Of a stretch of 64,000 nucleotides of DNA, positions 8,169 to 16,665 are shown one piece after another. A program made the translations under genes and the position numbers. Position 1 is the stretch's first letter. Each line of letters starts with the position of its first letter. The stretch is from contig NZ_CALPCP010000003.1 of the NCBI RefSeq assembly GCF_943192995.1, positions 124,001 to 188,000 of the forward strand, in the 5' to 3' direction. Origin of the DNA: Flintibacter muris. GTDB taxonomy: Bacteria > Bacillota > Clostridia > Oscillospirales > Oscillospiraceae. Below the pieces are notes generated by a model. It was not told where the DNA came from. It worked only from the letters and a program-made list of their open reading frames with translations, and did not search any database.

Positions 8169-9307
8169 TTTGAGAGCGGCAATGATACTGTAAATACTGT
8201 TGCATTTTCATGGCTTTCGGCTGTGATTGTTCCGTGATGGAGGGTGACGATTTCCTTTGCAATCGCAAGCCCAAGTCCGGCCCCGCCCGCGTTGGAGCTG
8301 CGAGCCTCGTCCATTCGATAGAAACGCTCAAATATCATGGACAGCTTTTCCTCCGGGATTGTCGGCCCCTGGTTCTCAAAGGAGATCACCATTTGCTTGT
8401 CCTTCTTTTCGGCGGAGATAATGATTTCAGAATTTGGAAAGCTATATGCCGCCGCATTTTTCAAAATGTTATTGAATACACGGGCCAGCTTCATCGGATC
8501 ACCGCAGACGCTTAAATCTTCATTGGCATGGAGAACGGCGGTATTTCCTTTTGCGGACAGGATGGGATAAAACTCGTCCACCATCTGTACCAGCATATAG
8601 TAAAGGTCAATCTGCTCTTGCTCCAGCGTGATTTGCTGCAAATTATACCGGGTGATTTCAAAAAACTCGTTTACCAGCCGTTCCAGGCGATTTGCCTTGT
8701 CCAGCGCGATATGGGTATATTTTTCTTTCTGCTCTGGCGGCATATCAGGCGCTTCGTCCAGCAGGCTTAAATAGCCAATGACGGAGGTTAAGGGTGTTTT
8801 CAAGTCGTGGGCCAGATAAGTCACCAGGTCATTCTTTTGCGCGGCTTCATTCCGAAGTGCTTGTTCGCTGCGGAGCATGGCTGTTCTGATTTCTGCCATC
8901 TGTACGGCGATTTCCGCATACTCCTGCGGGAACACATCAGAGCCTTCGTCCGCCCGTCCTATATAGTCCCGGAGCATTTGGCTGATACCGGTTATAGATT
9001 TCCGTTTTTCCGCTTTTGCGTGAAAATGTGAAACGATAAATCCAATGATAATTCCTCCCACAATAGTTCCAATAAAAGTCCCAAGCACCAGACGCTTTAC
9101 CTTCCACCACATCGGTTCATGGATAATCGCCTCTTGTCCGGCCTCTGGAAGATAAGCATTTCGCGTCTGCATGAAGTTCCACTCAAACCAATCCACAAAG
9201 CTGCCATTCCATACGATGTCAACAAGGAAATAGAATCCCACGCAAAGTAAGATACTAATTGAGATCACAAGAATCAGATATGGAATTTTTCTTGATTTAC
9301 GTTTCAA
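8165..9307 (-). CDS. vanS: VanS-type sensor histidine kinase
   Basis: Membrane histidine kinase of 380 residues controlling the resistance genes. Transmembrane segments are at about residues 9-33 and 74-95, with a 40-residue extracellular loop. The phosphoacceptor is H167 in YLAHDLKTPLTS, and the ATPase domain has NNILKNAAAY, a G1-type segment and GAGLGLAIAKEI. It overlaps vanR by 11 bases, so the pair is translated together. The short loop fits the VanS type seen in D-Ser operons. Its signal, presumably vancomycin or a cell-wall intermediate, cannot be read from sequence. Confidence 0.9.
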   Translation of the reverse strand: MKRKSRKIPYLILVISISILLCVGFYFLVDIVWNGSFVDWFEWNFMQTRNAYLPEAGQEAIIHEPMWWKVKRLVLGTFIGTIVGGIIIGFIVSHFHAKAEKRKSITGISQMLRDYIGRADEGSDVFPQEYAEIAVQMAEIRTAMLRSEQALRNEAAQKNDLVTYLAHDLKTPLTSVIGYLSLLDEAPDMPPEQKEKYTHIALDKANRLERLVNEFFEITRYNLQQITLEQEQIDLYYMLVQMVDEFYPILSAKGNTAVLHANEDLSVCGDPMKLARVFNNILKNAAAYSFPNSEIIISAEKKDKQMVISFENQGPTIPEEKLSMIFERFYRMDEARSSNAGGAGLGLAIAKEIVTLHHGTITAESHENATVFTVSLPLSN

Positions 9308-10004
9308 TTTTATACCCCACTCCCCATATCGTTGTAATATATTTTGGGCTGTCTATGGTATCACCCAGCTTCTCCCGCAAATGCCGGATATGGACGGTGA
9401 TTGTATTGTTGCTTTTGCTGTAATACTCGTCCTTCCAAATTTCGTGAAATAGCTCCTCGGAGCTGACAACCTTTCCCTTGCGTTCCAATAAAATGCGTAA
9501 AATAGAAAATTCAGTTGGTGTTAGGGGAAGCGGCTTCCCATTCAAAAAGCAAGCATGAGTACCCGTATTCATTTCCAGGCCAGAGTGCAGGAGCAGATCG
9601 GATGCTTGTTCCTGACTGGAAGCCTGGGCGGGGTTATATCGTTTATACCGCCGGAGCTGGGCCTTTACTCTCGCTACCAATTCCAAAGGACGAAAAGGCT
9701 TTGTGACATAATCATCCGCTCCCAGGGTCAGGCCAGTGATTTTGTCAGTTTCCGCGTCCTTGGCTGTCAACATGATGATGGGATAAGTATGCCGCTCCCT
9801 GATCTTCTGGCAGAGGGCAAAGCCGTTCACCTCCGGCAGCATAATATCCAGAATGGCTAAATCAAGCTCCGTGGATTCTATACACGCAAGGGCTTCTTTC
9901 GCTGAGTAAAATTTGAACACTTCATAATTTTCGTTTTGAAGATACAATTCCACCAAGTCAGAGATTTCCCGCTCATCATCAACCACTAAAATTTTGTCAG
10001 GCAT
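9297..10004 (-). CDS. vanR: VanR-type response regulator
   Basis: OmpR/PhoB-family response regulator of 235 residues. The receiver domain (residues 1-120) has the acidic pair D9/D10, phosphoacceptor D53 (LAILDIMLP) and K102 (VTKPF). The C-terminal winged helix (about 135-233) ends in TTIWGVGYKIE. It heads the operon and is followed by the overlapping vanS. Its likely targets are the TTAGGA repeats ahead of vanG and perhaps its own promoter. Confidence 0.92.
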   Translation of the reverse strand: MPDKILVVDDEREISDLVELYLQNENYEVFKFYSAKEALACIESTELDLAILDIMLPEVNGFALCQKIRERHTYPIIMLTAKDAETDKITGLTLGADDYVTKPFRPLELVARVKAQLRRYKRYNPAQASSQEQASDLLLHSGLEMNTGTHACFLNGKPLPLTPTEFSILRILLERKGKVVSSEELFHEIWKDEYYSKSNNTITVHIRHLREKLGDTIDSPKYITTIWGVGYKIET

Positions 10005-10098
10005 TTGTCAAACCTCTTTTCTACAAATAGGAATTAAAGGTATTGAGCCAAGGATTCCTTGCTCTTAGGACTTATAGACTATTGTCAATACTGCTTAT

Positions 10099-10127
10099 AT
10101 TATAGCTCACAGTTCCTTGCCATACAA
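10099..10127 (-). promoter_or_regulatory. vanRS promoter
   Basis: On the minus strand TTGTAT (10122-10127) and a consensus TATAAT (10099-10104) are separated by exactly 17 bases, about 95 bases ahead of the vanR start. Confidence 0.7.
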
Positions 10128-10173
10128 GTAAGTATATCTATTTGAGTACATGCGATAAATCTGCAAGTTAGCA

Positions 10174-10198
10174 AATGCGTCTCACGGTGAGACGCATT
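10174..10198. repeat. 25-bp palindrome, copy 4 (right edge of van block)
   Basis: Same 12-base arms as copies 1-3 but with a central G, that is, the opposite orientation. It lies just upstream of the vanRS promoter. Confidence 0.9.
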
Positions 10199-10484
10199 TC
10201 TCAGTTCGCAGAGAGATGCCCGCATCCACCCCTCCCGTCTGTAATGACCCCCGCACTTTTCGGGAAACGTGCCCGCCTCCCACAATGGCAAAAACCGGCG
10301 CAAGCCGGTTTTGAGGGTATGCCCCCCTTGGAGACGAAAACGCACCGGCGGCCTTTGGCTGTCAAGGCCCGCGCCGGACGCTTGCGGACGGCGCGGCTTG
10401 TCTTGGCCTTGACGGACAAAGGGCGGCGGTGTAAAATCCTCCCCATTGAGGGGGCATACCCTGGGTTGTGCCGCTTTATCCCTG

Positions 10485-10793
10485 TCATAGCGTATCCTTC
10501 ACCAACCGCCACGCCTGCCGGACTAATGCGGCGGCTTCTACTATCTCCGCTTTTCCGATGCCTTTTGTAGCGTTGGCCCAATACGCAATCTGATTCACAT
10601 TGTTACCGATAGCAGACAGCTCCCGCAATAGAGCGGCGTAGGTGTCAGGCGGCTTCGGCTGAATGTCCACGTCCATAATACTGTGCCGGAGCAGGGTACT
10701 TGTATTGAGGCCGGACAGGGCGCATTGTTTCAGCAGATGTCTGTACTCGGTATCACTCAGCCACAGGCCGATAAATTTTTCACGTTTTCGCAT
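10485..10793 (-). CDS. mobC: MobC-like relaxosome protein
   Basis: A 102-residue ribbon-helix-helix protein of the bacterial mobilisation family (MobC). The N-terminal KREKFIGLWLSDTEYRHLL resembles the DNA-binding strand and helix, and LLRELSAIGNNVNQIAYWAN is the family signature. It would help a relaxase open oriT. No relaxase follows, so the scaffold can no longer be mobilised by its own enzyme. Its start overlaps the tail of the RepA reading frame. Confidence 0.85.
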   Translation of the reverse strand: MRKREKFIGLWLSDTEYRHLLKQCALSGLNTSTLLRHSIMDVDIQPKPPDTYAALLRELSAIGNNVNQIAYWANATKGIGKAEIVEAAALVRQAWRLVKDTL

Positions 10794-10833
10794 GGATGCC
10801 TCCTGTTGTAATTCGTTTCACGGTGAGCTGATA

Positions 10834-10858
10834 AATGCGTCTCACGGTGAGACGCATT
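10834..10858. repeat. 25-bp palindrome, copy 5
   Basis: Perfect arms, G centre. A partial copy (TTTCACGGTGAG) lies just left of it near 10815. Confidence 0.88.
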
Positions 10859-11010
10859 TCCTCGGCGGGGGTTCCAAGGGGGGCTTTCCCCCCTGGCAAG
10901 CGGTCGTTTGTGTTTAACAAATGACATACTTGCTCGGACAGCACCACCTTTCGGCGGCGCTGTCCGCTGTGGCGGGGCTGGGCAGTTGTTTCCTTTGTGC
11001 GTCCATGAAA

Positions 11011-11035
11011 AATACGTCTCATCGTGAGACGCATT
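11011..11035. repeat. 25-bp palindrome, copy 6 (imperfect)
   Basis: A diverged copy with left arm AATACGTCTCAT and right arm as in the others. It lies inside the extended RepA frame. Confidence 0.8.
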
Positions 11036-11791
11036 TCCCCAAAATCGTATTGAACTGTGAAAAAGCTGTATAGGACTGTTGTGGTGGGGACGTTGTAAGA
11101 TGCTGACAGCAGACAGTTCCTGTTGTGAACGCTTGTACCTGTTATTTTCTTTGCGTTCCTCTCTTAACTCGTATCCATCCATCTCCAGTCGTTCCGCGAT
11201 GGAGGTAGGGGGATAGATTGATTGATTAGTATGGATAAAATCAGTTTGGTTTTTATCAATATAACTTGGGTTTGCATTTGAAACCTCAAGAGGTCGATTT
11301 TCCCGACGGCTTGAAGTCGGATTTTCCGACCTCTGGACGTCGGAAAAATCAGCCGATGGAACGGGCGTGGGGGCTTGGCCGAGTGTCTCCGTATTTTCCT
11401 GCACAGTAATCCGCTTGACAAAAATCCTGTCCGGCTTGCCCTGGCCCTGTTTGACGCGCTCAATCAGGCCGATTCCTTTGCTGGTGTCCAACTCTGCCAA
11501 TAACCGCATGGCCTTGTTTCGCCCGCAGCTAATGGCTTCGCAGACTTCTTTTACAGTAAAGTAAATATAAACCCGCCCGATGTTGTCGTGCCAGCCGTTT
11601 TTCGCGGACAGGCTCATGCGGTTCAGTAGCATACCATATAGTAGCTTGGCATCAGCGGACAGGGGCTTGAAATGAGGATAGGTGATAAGCTGGCGGGGGA
11701 TGCGGAAGTGTGTAAACCGCATTTCTTCATCGCCGCAAAAATAGTCTGATAAGGTCACGCTCGGCATAGATTGCCCTCCTTTTTGAAAGTG

Positions 11792-11833
11792 AAAAACGCA
11801 CGATTGACTTTGATTGTCAAATCGTGCGTTTTT
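11792..11833. terminator. bidirectional hairpin upstream of repA
   Basis: Stem GAAAAACGCACGATTGAC with GTCAAATCGTGCGTTTTTC, flanked by A and T runs on both strands. It separates the minus-strand scaffold from the plus-strand island and would insulate both. Confidence 0.75.
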
Positions 11834-11911
11834 CTGCTTGTTTCATTTTGTCACAAAGGTTTGCTTTTTCGGTAACTGCCTTATTATATGTTGTTTTTGG
11901 TCTTGTCCTTT

Positions 11912-12832
11912 ATGCGTACTGACCTTATCGTAGGTAAAGCAATTTATAGAAAACCTCGCAAAAACCGATATGAAGTGCTGGCGGTGATTGAGTTCGGAGA
12001 GAGGTTACACGTATGGCCCAAGAGAGATGGTGAGTTGGTGGAGGAACCGTTATGGACCCCATCTTTTATTGATGCGGAAATATGGGCGCGGGCGGTCAGC
12101 AGATTTCGCACCTGTGAGAGCCTTGATCGAAATGTGGAGAATCATCTGCTCCCAGAAATGGAGGAATATCTACAAAGTATCCCTGATGCGGAGCTGGTTT
12201 CTATCACAAGGGACTTCCTGTTAGAGTGTGGTGTAATTCACGTACCTATCTCTCAACGGGCAGGAAACACATATTATTTCAACGAAAATGAGGTTTACTC
12301 TCTTGACAAAAAATCAGAACTGTTTCCGTATGAGAAGCAAATTAAACACTGTCTTTTCACGGCTGAATACGAAACCTGCTTTAATGTGAATGTCTGGCGG
12401 AAAGCCGTTTCTCAGTTTGAAGTTGGAATGACGCTGCAAGAGTGCATTAGTGCTTTTCTGAAAACAGAGTTGGTTCATCGTATTCCGCAAGAGTTGTCCC
12501 ACGTTGACAGATTGGTACAGAGCATAGCTCCACCTGCATATGAGCGCGTTCCAGGAAACAATAATAAAACTACATTTGACCATATTCGCATGACTGTGGG
12601 CCTTCCCCGCTATCAATTCAATTCATGGGAAGCCCTGCTAAATGAAGTTAAAAAGCATCAGAGGGGAATATATCAGAGAGTTGCACAAAGATTAGAAAAG
12701 GATCGCCAATTTAAGAAATATGGTATACCGATGAACTTCCTCAAAGTGAGCGATGTTATATTGCGGCGCGACTTTTCAATGGAGTTTATTTTTGAGTTAA
12801 AAGTCACCTTGCCGCAGGATATGGAGAAATAA
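11912..12832 (+). CDS. unknown protein of accessory island
   Basis: A protein of 306 residues with no family recognised. Composition is mixed alpha/beta and soluble, with no signal peptide. The N-terminus (DLIVGKAIYRKPRKNRYEV) looks like a small beta-barrel opening; the C-terminal third is basic and helical (EVKKHQRGIYQRVAQRLEK). Neither this ATG nor one 24 bases upstream has a clear ribosome-binding site; I chose the later because it avoids a hydrophobic stretch not expected in a soluble protein. It is lower in GC than the van scaffold and is followed 53 bases later by another unknown gene, suggesting an operon. Confidence 0.6.
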   Translation: MRTDLIVGKAIYRKPRKNRYEVLAVIEFGERLHVWPKRDGELVEEPLWTPSFIDAEIWARAVSRFRTCESLDRNVENHLLPEMEEYLQSIPDAELVSITRDFLLECGVIHVPISQRAGNTYYFNENEVYSLDKKSELFPYEKQIKHCLFTAEYETCFNVNVWRKAVSQFEVGMTLQECISAFLKTELVHRIPQELSHVDRLVQSIAPPAYERVPGNNNKTTFDHIRMTVGLPRYQFNSWEALLNEVKKHQRGIYQRVAQRLEKDRQFKKYGIPMNFLKVSDVILRRDFSMEFIFELKVTLPQDMEK

Positions 12833-12885
12833 AATGAATTACAAGTCGAAAAATCGAAACAATATTTGAAAGTGAGAGAAACCAC

Positions 12886-13764
12886 ATGAAAAGAGACATA
12901 AAAAAAGAGAGGATTGTCGAATTAGAAAAAATTCAAAAATCCTCTCAGGGAAAAATTTTCCCTGCTGACCTTCCTTTTGACCTTACCGTTGAATTGGGGG
13001 AGATTGTGGCGGCGGAATTGAAAAGCCCCGGCGTATATTACATCGGAGCCAAGAAAGAGGGAGATGTTCCAAGTAGTACGGAATTATACGTTGTGACAGC
13101 TGATGCTCCGGCTATTTCTGAGAAGGCACGAGCCTATGGGAAGGAATTACCTGGGCATCCAGGCTTGCGAATTTATGACATTCTCCAACCGGGCAGCGGT
13201 CGATTTGTGATAGATTTTGAAATGCGCCGGTATCAGATAAAATGTCACCTGCCGGAAATTGAGGACAAGGATTCTTTATACACCGCCGCGCTCTACGGAG
13301 CAGAAGAACACCCGGATTATTTTGGAGCTTTTCCAGTTCCCTCTTTCACTCCGAGAGGTTTTACAGTACGGCACAAGACAATTCTGAACGGTGTGTATTG
13401 GCTGGAAACAGATCACTGTGAGGAAATGCTGGCGATATGCTATCCAATCTGGCAGGCAGACATTACACTTTCCGAACAAAACCATGGTGAACAACTGGAA
13501 TATGACCGGATACATGGGATAGACAATACTCTTGGTTATCTCTTTTTCTCTAAGCGGAACAGCGTCATCCCGTTGTACGAGCTTTCCCTTCTCCATTCAG
13601 AAATGAAGGAAAGCGGTGTGATTGATATGGCTGCGCTACTAAACGCAATCTGCGAATCTTACCCGGAGTATACCGCAATTCATAACGAGGAAGTATCAAA
13701 ATTTGACAATAGAGAGTTCATAAAGGAAACGCCCGGTGCAGGTACAGATTTTATCAAGTTTTGA
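12886..13764 (+). CDS. unknown protein of accessory island
   Basis: 292 residues, no family recognised. The N-terminal 20 residues are highly charged (KRDIKKERIVELEKIQ). The remainder is predicted soluble with alternating strands (SPGVYYIGAKKEG, ELYVVTADAP, RFVIDFEMRRYQIKCHL). It lies 53 bases after the preceding unknown gene and 39 bases before the SLOG-like gene, in the same direction, which suggests one transcription unit. Confidence 0.6.
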   Translation: MKRDIKKERIVELEKIQKSSQGKIFPADLPFDLTVELGEIVAAELKSPGVYYIGAKKEGDVPSSTELYVVTADAPAISEKARAYGKELPGHPGLRIYDILQPGSGRFVIDFEMRRYQIKCHLPEIEDKDSLYTAALYGAEEHPDYFGAFPVPSFTPRGFTVRHKTILNGVYWLETDHCEEMLAICYPIWQADITLSEQNHGEQLEYDRIHGIDNTLGYLFFSKRNSVIPLYELSLLHSEMKESGVIDMAALLNAICESYPEYTAIHNEEVSKFDNREFIKETPGAGTDFIKF

Positions 13765-13803
13765 TAGAGGATACAACGTATTAGCTGAAAGTTGGAGGGA
13801 ATC

Positions 13804-14352
13804 ATGACTACAAATCAAAATACCTGTGCATTTACCGGGCACCGGCCTAAAAGTTTCCCATGGAAATACAACGAAGCCGCCCGCGAGTGCGTATTACTGA
13901 AGGAGGCTCTGTCCGCGCAGATCACTGCTTTAGCAGAACGAGGTGTGACAGAGTTCCTATCTGGTATGGCCTTGGGGGTGGACCTTTGGAGCGCACAGAT
14001 CGTCCTTGGCCTGCAAGAGAAGTATCCTACAATACGGCTCCACTGTATCCTGCCTTGCGAAGGGCAAGAAATTAAATGGGCAGATTCAGCGCAGGAGCAG
14101 TATCGTAGCATCCTGAGACGGTCCAGTGATGTGGTCTATGTAAGTCGAAAATACACCCAGAATTGTATGTTGGAACGAAACCGCTACTTGGTAGACCATG
14201 CGTCCATTCTGGTGGCCGTTTGCAATGGGACGCAGCGAAGCGGGACCGGAGCTACTGTGCGGTACGCTCAGAAGCAAGGGCGTGAAATTTTTATTATTGA
14301 CCCCATCTCACGAACAACCACCTATTTTCCAATGAACTCAGTGCGTGGATAA
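13804..14352 (+). CDS. SLOG-family (DUF1273/YpsA-like) protein
   Basis: 182 residues of the SLOG Rossmann-like superfamily, whose members bind nucleotides or nucleotide-derived ligands. Diagnostic motifs are CAFTGHRPKSFPW near the N-terminus, GMALGVDLWSAQIV, ILPCEGQ, and SGTGATVRYAQKQGREI at the C-terminus. GGAGGG precedes the chosen ATG; a TTG 12 bases earlier is also open. Some SLOG proteins work as sensors in anti-phage systems and others are cell-division accessories. Position in an island with a NYN-domain gene and a reverse transcriptase makes a defence role conceivable but unproven. Confidence 0.82.
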   Translation: MTTNQNTCAFTGHRPKSFPWKYNEAARECVLLKEALSAQITALAERGVTEFLSGMALGVDLWSAQIVLGLQEKYPTIRLHCILPCEGQEIKWADSAQEQYRSILRRSSDVVYVSRKYTQNCMLERNRYLVDHASILVAVCNGTQRSGTGATVRYAQKQGREIFIIDPISRTTTYFPMNSVRG

Positions 14353-14376
14353 AAGTCAAAGGGGATTGATAGGAGC

Positions 14377-14790
14377 ATGACAAACCGTGAAACAAGGGAA
14401 CTTGAAGCCTTGCTGTTTCTGTTCCGGCCTTATATAGACAAAGAGGCCCAGCCCGATTATGACGTTGTATACTCACGAAAATTCGGCTACCTGTTCATAC
14501 AATTTTATCCAGAGGGAAATGGAGAGGATCAAATTACTTTGCTGGAAACCTCCCATGATCTGCTGTTTATGATGTTCTCATGGGTCACGCTGGATGTACT
14601 GGCGCTGGACTTGGAGGGCGAGCATTGGGAAGCGAAGATGAGATTGTTCCCATCGGAGGAAAAGGAAATCAGAAAGCGTATTTGCCCTGTTCTGGAAAAG
14701 TGCGGAAAGCGGAGCGAAGAATATAAAAAACTACTGAACAGGTTCTTGAGAAACTACCCGGACATTTTTCTGGATGATACTCCATTTTAG
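14377..14790 (+). CDS. unknown small soluble protein
   Basis: 137 residues, no family recognised. It begins MTNRETRELEALLFLFRPYI; the middle has strands (FGYLFIQFYPEG) and a hydrophobic helix (HDLLFMMFSWVTLDVLAL), and the C-terminus is a basic helix. It starts 24 bases after the SLOG-like gene and is followed by a strong hairpin, so it is probably the last gene of that operon. Confidence 0.6.
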   Translation: MTNRETRELEALLFLFRPYIDKEAQPDYDVVYSRKFGYLFIQFYPEGNGEDQITLLETSHDLLFMMFSWVTLDVLALDLEGEHWEAKMRLFPSEEKEIRKRICPVLEKCGKRSEEYKKLLNRFLRNYPDIFLDDTPF

Positions 14791-14812
14791 CGGTTGGCCA
14801 CAGCGTAAAGCC

Positions 14813-14854
14813 AAGCTAAAAACTGCGCTGTCTGTACGACGCAGCTTTTAGCTT
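14813..14854 (+). terminator. terminator-like hairpin
   Basis: Arms AAGCTAAAAACTGCG and CGCAGCTTTTAGCTT are complementary with one unpaired base. It follows the unknown gene ending at 14790. Confidence 0.7.
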
Positions 14855-14987
14855 GATTTGCTATCTGAGCAGTTGGCGTGGTATACTAACTTCAGGCAAT
14901 CGTTATTGGGAATGTCCACGAAACCTTAGCCCGCTTTTGAGGATTCCCCAAGAGAGTAGCCAATCTGAAAAGAGGGGATTTTTACAT

Positions 14988-16367
14988 ATGATGAATAGTG
15001 TGGTGTCAGGCCCAGCAGAGCGAATGGCGTATAAAGACAGTACCTATGTTATTGTCTCAAAAATTGCCTATCTGATCGGGGTCCCAAAACGAATATTTGA
15101 GAATCAGCATGAGCCTCCACAACTTGAAACATTTCAGCAGTTGGAGAATGATAAGAACGCCCGGATTATCCGTCATTTGTGCATCATTCGGACAGCGATT
15201 GAACGGAACTTCAAATACATCAATGATAAAATGAGAGTGGAATATAAAACCATACTCACCTTGCCGCAGTTTGTTCCCGCCGATTCAATCAACCAGCTAT
15301 TGGCGGATGGCGTCAACTTCATCAGAAAATCAAATACAATGCTGGTTGGACATATCATTGAAATCAACCGCATTATTTCAGATCGTATCAATAACTGCAA
15401 GCAGTTATTTCCCCTCTGGCTTAACTGGAAATACATTCGAGAGCTTTTTATTATGCCGAATGGCTTGTGCGAAAAAGGGACCCAAGCGGCGGCGGCAGTC
15501 TATTATGAACATATACGGCTTTACCCCTATCAAATGTATATTCATTGGATGCCCAGCGATCAGGGCAACATCCTGTTCAACGACAAAAGATTTGTTTCCC
15601 TGCTCTACCACTGGCATGATGATGAGTTTACCGAGTATAACAAAGTATCAGATGCTGGCAGTTATATAAAAGATAGCATCTATGATTTTATTGATGCAAG
15701 CCAAAAAGCGGTGATCGTAGTCGATTGTGAAAATTCAGACCCCTATAAATTAAGTGCGACCCTGCGGCGGCTGAACAGCGCATACACTGAAAAAATCACT
15801 TCGATTATCCTCTTTGACGATATTCACACCGCCACAGCTTGGAGCATTCTGGAGAAGTTCACCTCCATCCCGGTGGAGCATATTTTGATTGAGCGGATCA
15901 AGCAAAACAAGTCCCTGGTGGACATTCGCCTAACGGCGAGAGCCTGCCAGGAATATTACGAAAACAAAGTGGATTCTTTTGTCATTGTTTCCAGTGATTC
16001 AGACTATTGGGGCCTTATCTCGTCTCTGCCCAAGGCCCAATTCTTAGTAATGATTGAACATGATAAGTGTGGGCCTGATATGAAAGCCGCGCTTGTCAAT
16101 TCGGGAATTTTTTACTGCTACTTAGACGACTTCTATTCCGGCGATTCAGAAGAACTGAAAACGAATGCTCTGTTTCAGGAAATGCGTGATTACATGGAGA
16201 AGTCTGTCCAGTTGAATGTTATTGATATGCTCAATGACGCTCTCCGCGCCACTCGGATAGAAATGACTTCGGCAGAACGCCAACAGTTTTACGACAAGTA
16301 CGTTAAGACACTTCAACTTTCAATCAGCGATGAGGGAAAAGTTTCGCTGGTTATCAAGGTGAAGTAA
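14988..16367 (+). CDS. NYN-domain putative nuclease
   Basis: A 459-residue protein. The C-terminal half (about residues 240-375) is a NYN/PIN-like domain: AVIVVDCENSDPYKL, LVDIRLTARACQEYY and SFVIVSSDSDYWGL supply the acidic metal-binding residues expected of this RNase fold. The N-terminal 200 residues are helical and unassigned. I chose the first ATG of a pair at 14988, preceded by AGAGGGG; the open frame extends further upstream through a hairpin. It is monocistronic as far as can be seen. NYN proteins usually act on RNA, and some belong to defence systems; the target here is unknown. Confidence 0.72.
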   Translation: MMNSVVSGPAERMAYKDSTYVIVSKIAYLIGVPKRIFENQHEPPQLETFQQLENDKNARIIRHLCIIRTAIERNFKYINDKMRVEYKTILTLPQFVPADSINQLLADGVNFIRKSNTMLVGHIIEINRIISDRINNCKQLFPLWLNWKYIRELFIMPNGLCEKGTQAAAAVYYEHIRLYPYQMYIHWMPSDQGNILFNDKRFVSLLYHWHDDEFTEYNKVSDAGSYIKDSIYDFIDASQKAVIVVDCENSDPYKLSATLRRLNSAYTEKITSIILFDDIHTATAWSILEKFTSIPVEHILIERIKQNKSLVDIRLTARACQEYYENKVDSFVIVSSDSDYWGLISSLPKAQFLVMIEHDKCGPDMKAALVNSGIFYCYLDDFYSGDSEELKTNALFQEMRDYMEKSVQLNVIDMLNDALRATRIEMTSAERQQFYDKYVKTLQLSISDEGKVSLVIKVK

Positions 16368-16665
16368 AGGCCCATCTGCTGTTCCAGTGGACCTTGTTTA
16401 ATATGCACGGCTGCACACCAAACTCCTGCGCGAATGTGCGGGAGAGAGCGACCGAAGGGAGCGAAAAAGCCACGCCGTAAGGCGTGTTCGACTGTACGCA
16501 GAGCGGACGGTCCGGGGCTTGGGGGAACCCCAACAAGCGAGTGAGAATAGCCAAAAGGATATTCTTACTCATTGCTTGCCTTTTCCATCGGAACCTTTAA
16601 CCCTGCCTGCGTCCTCAGAAACAACGCTTTTATTCTGGGCGGTGTATTTGACCGAATCTACTTAT
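16368..16665. other. gene-free stretch before the IS
   Basis: No gene is supported. It contains a short GC-rich hairpin (CACGCC/GGCGTG near 16471) in a 150-base GC-rich patch, then AT-richer sequence up to the IS end. Confidence 0.4.

Larger units (their letters stand above)
10005..10484. other. gap between mobC and vanR
   Basis: Beyond the vanR promoter and one palindrome, no gene is supported. The segment 10200-10484 is GC-rich and contains a short hairpin (AACCGGCGCAAGCCGGTT core near 10292). In related elements a relaxase gene normally follows mobC; none is present here. Confidence 0.55.
10757..11767 (-). pseudogene. repA: truncated RepA_N-type replication initiator
   Basis: The N-terminal domain (about residues 1-120) matches replication initiator protein A of clostridial mobile elements: RFTHFRIPRQLITYPHFKPL, LSADAKLLYGMLLNRM and the winged-helix stretch YFTVKEVCEAISCGRNKAMR. 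A variable linker follows. The usual C-terminal DUF6017-like domain is absent: after about 11165 the frame runs through palindrome-bearing sequence, giving repeats such as GNASHDET and GNASHRET. The open frame therefore continues to 10757, but only about 11160-11767 looks like gene sequence. GGAGGG precedes the ATG. It is probably non-functional for replication. Confidence 0.75.

Noticed and set aside
4861..10004. vanA/vanB-type (D-Ala-D-Lac) cluster
   Set aside because: No vanH dehydrogenase or vanX; the racemase and the EKYTLK ligase motif indicate the D-Ser type.
10201..10581. Minus-strand frame following mobC as a relaxase start
   Set aside because: Arg/Gly/Pro-rich composition and no relaxase motif (Tyr or HxH triad).
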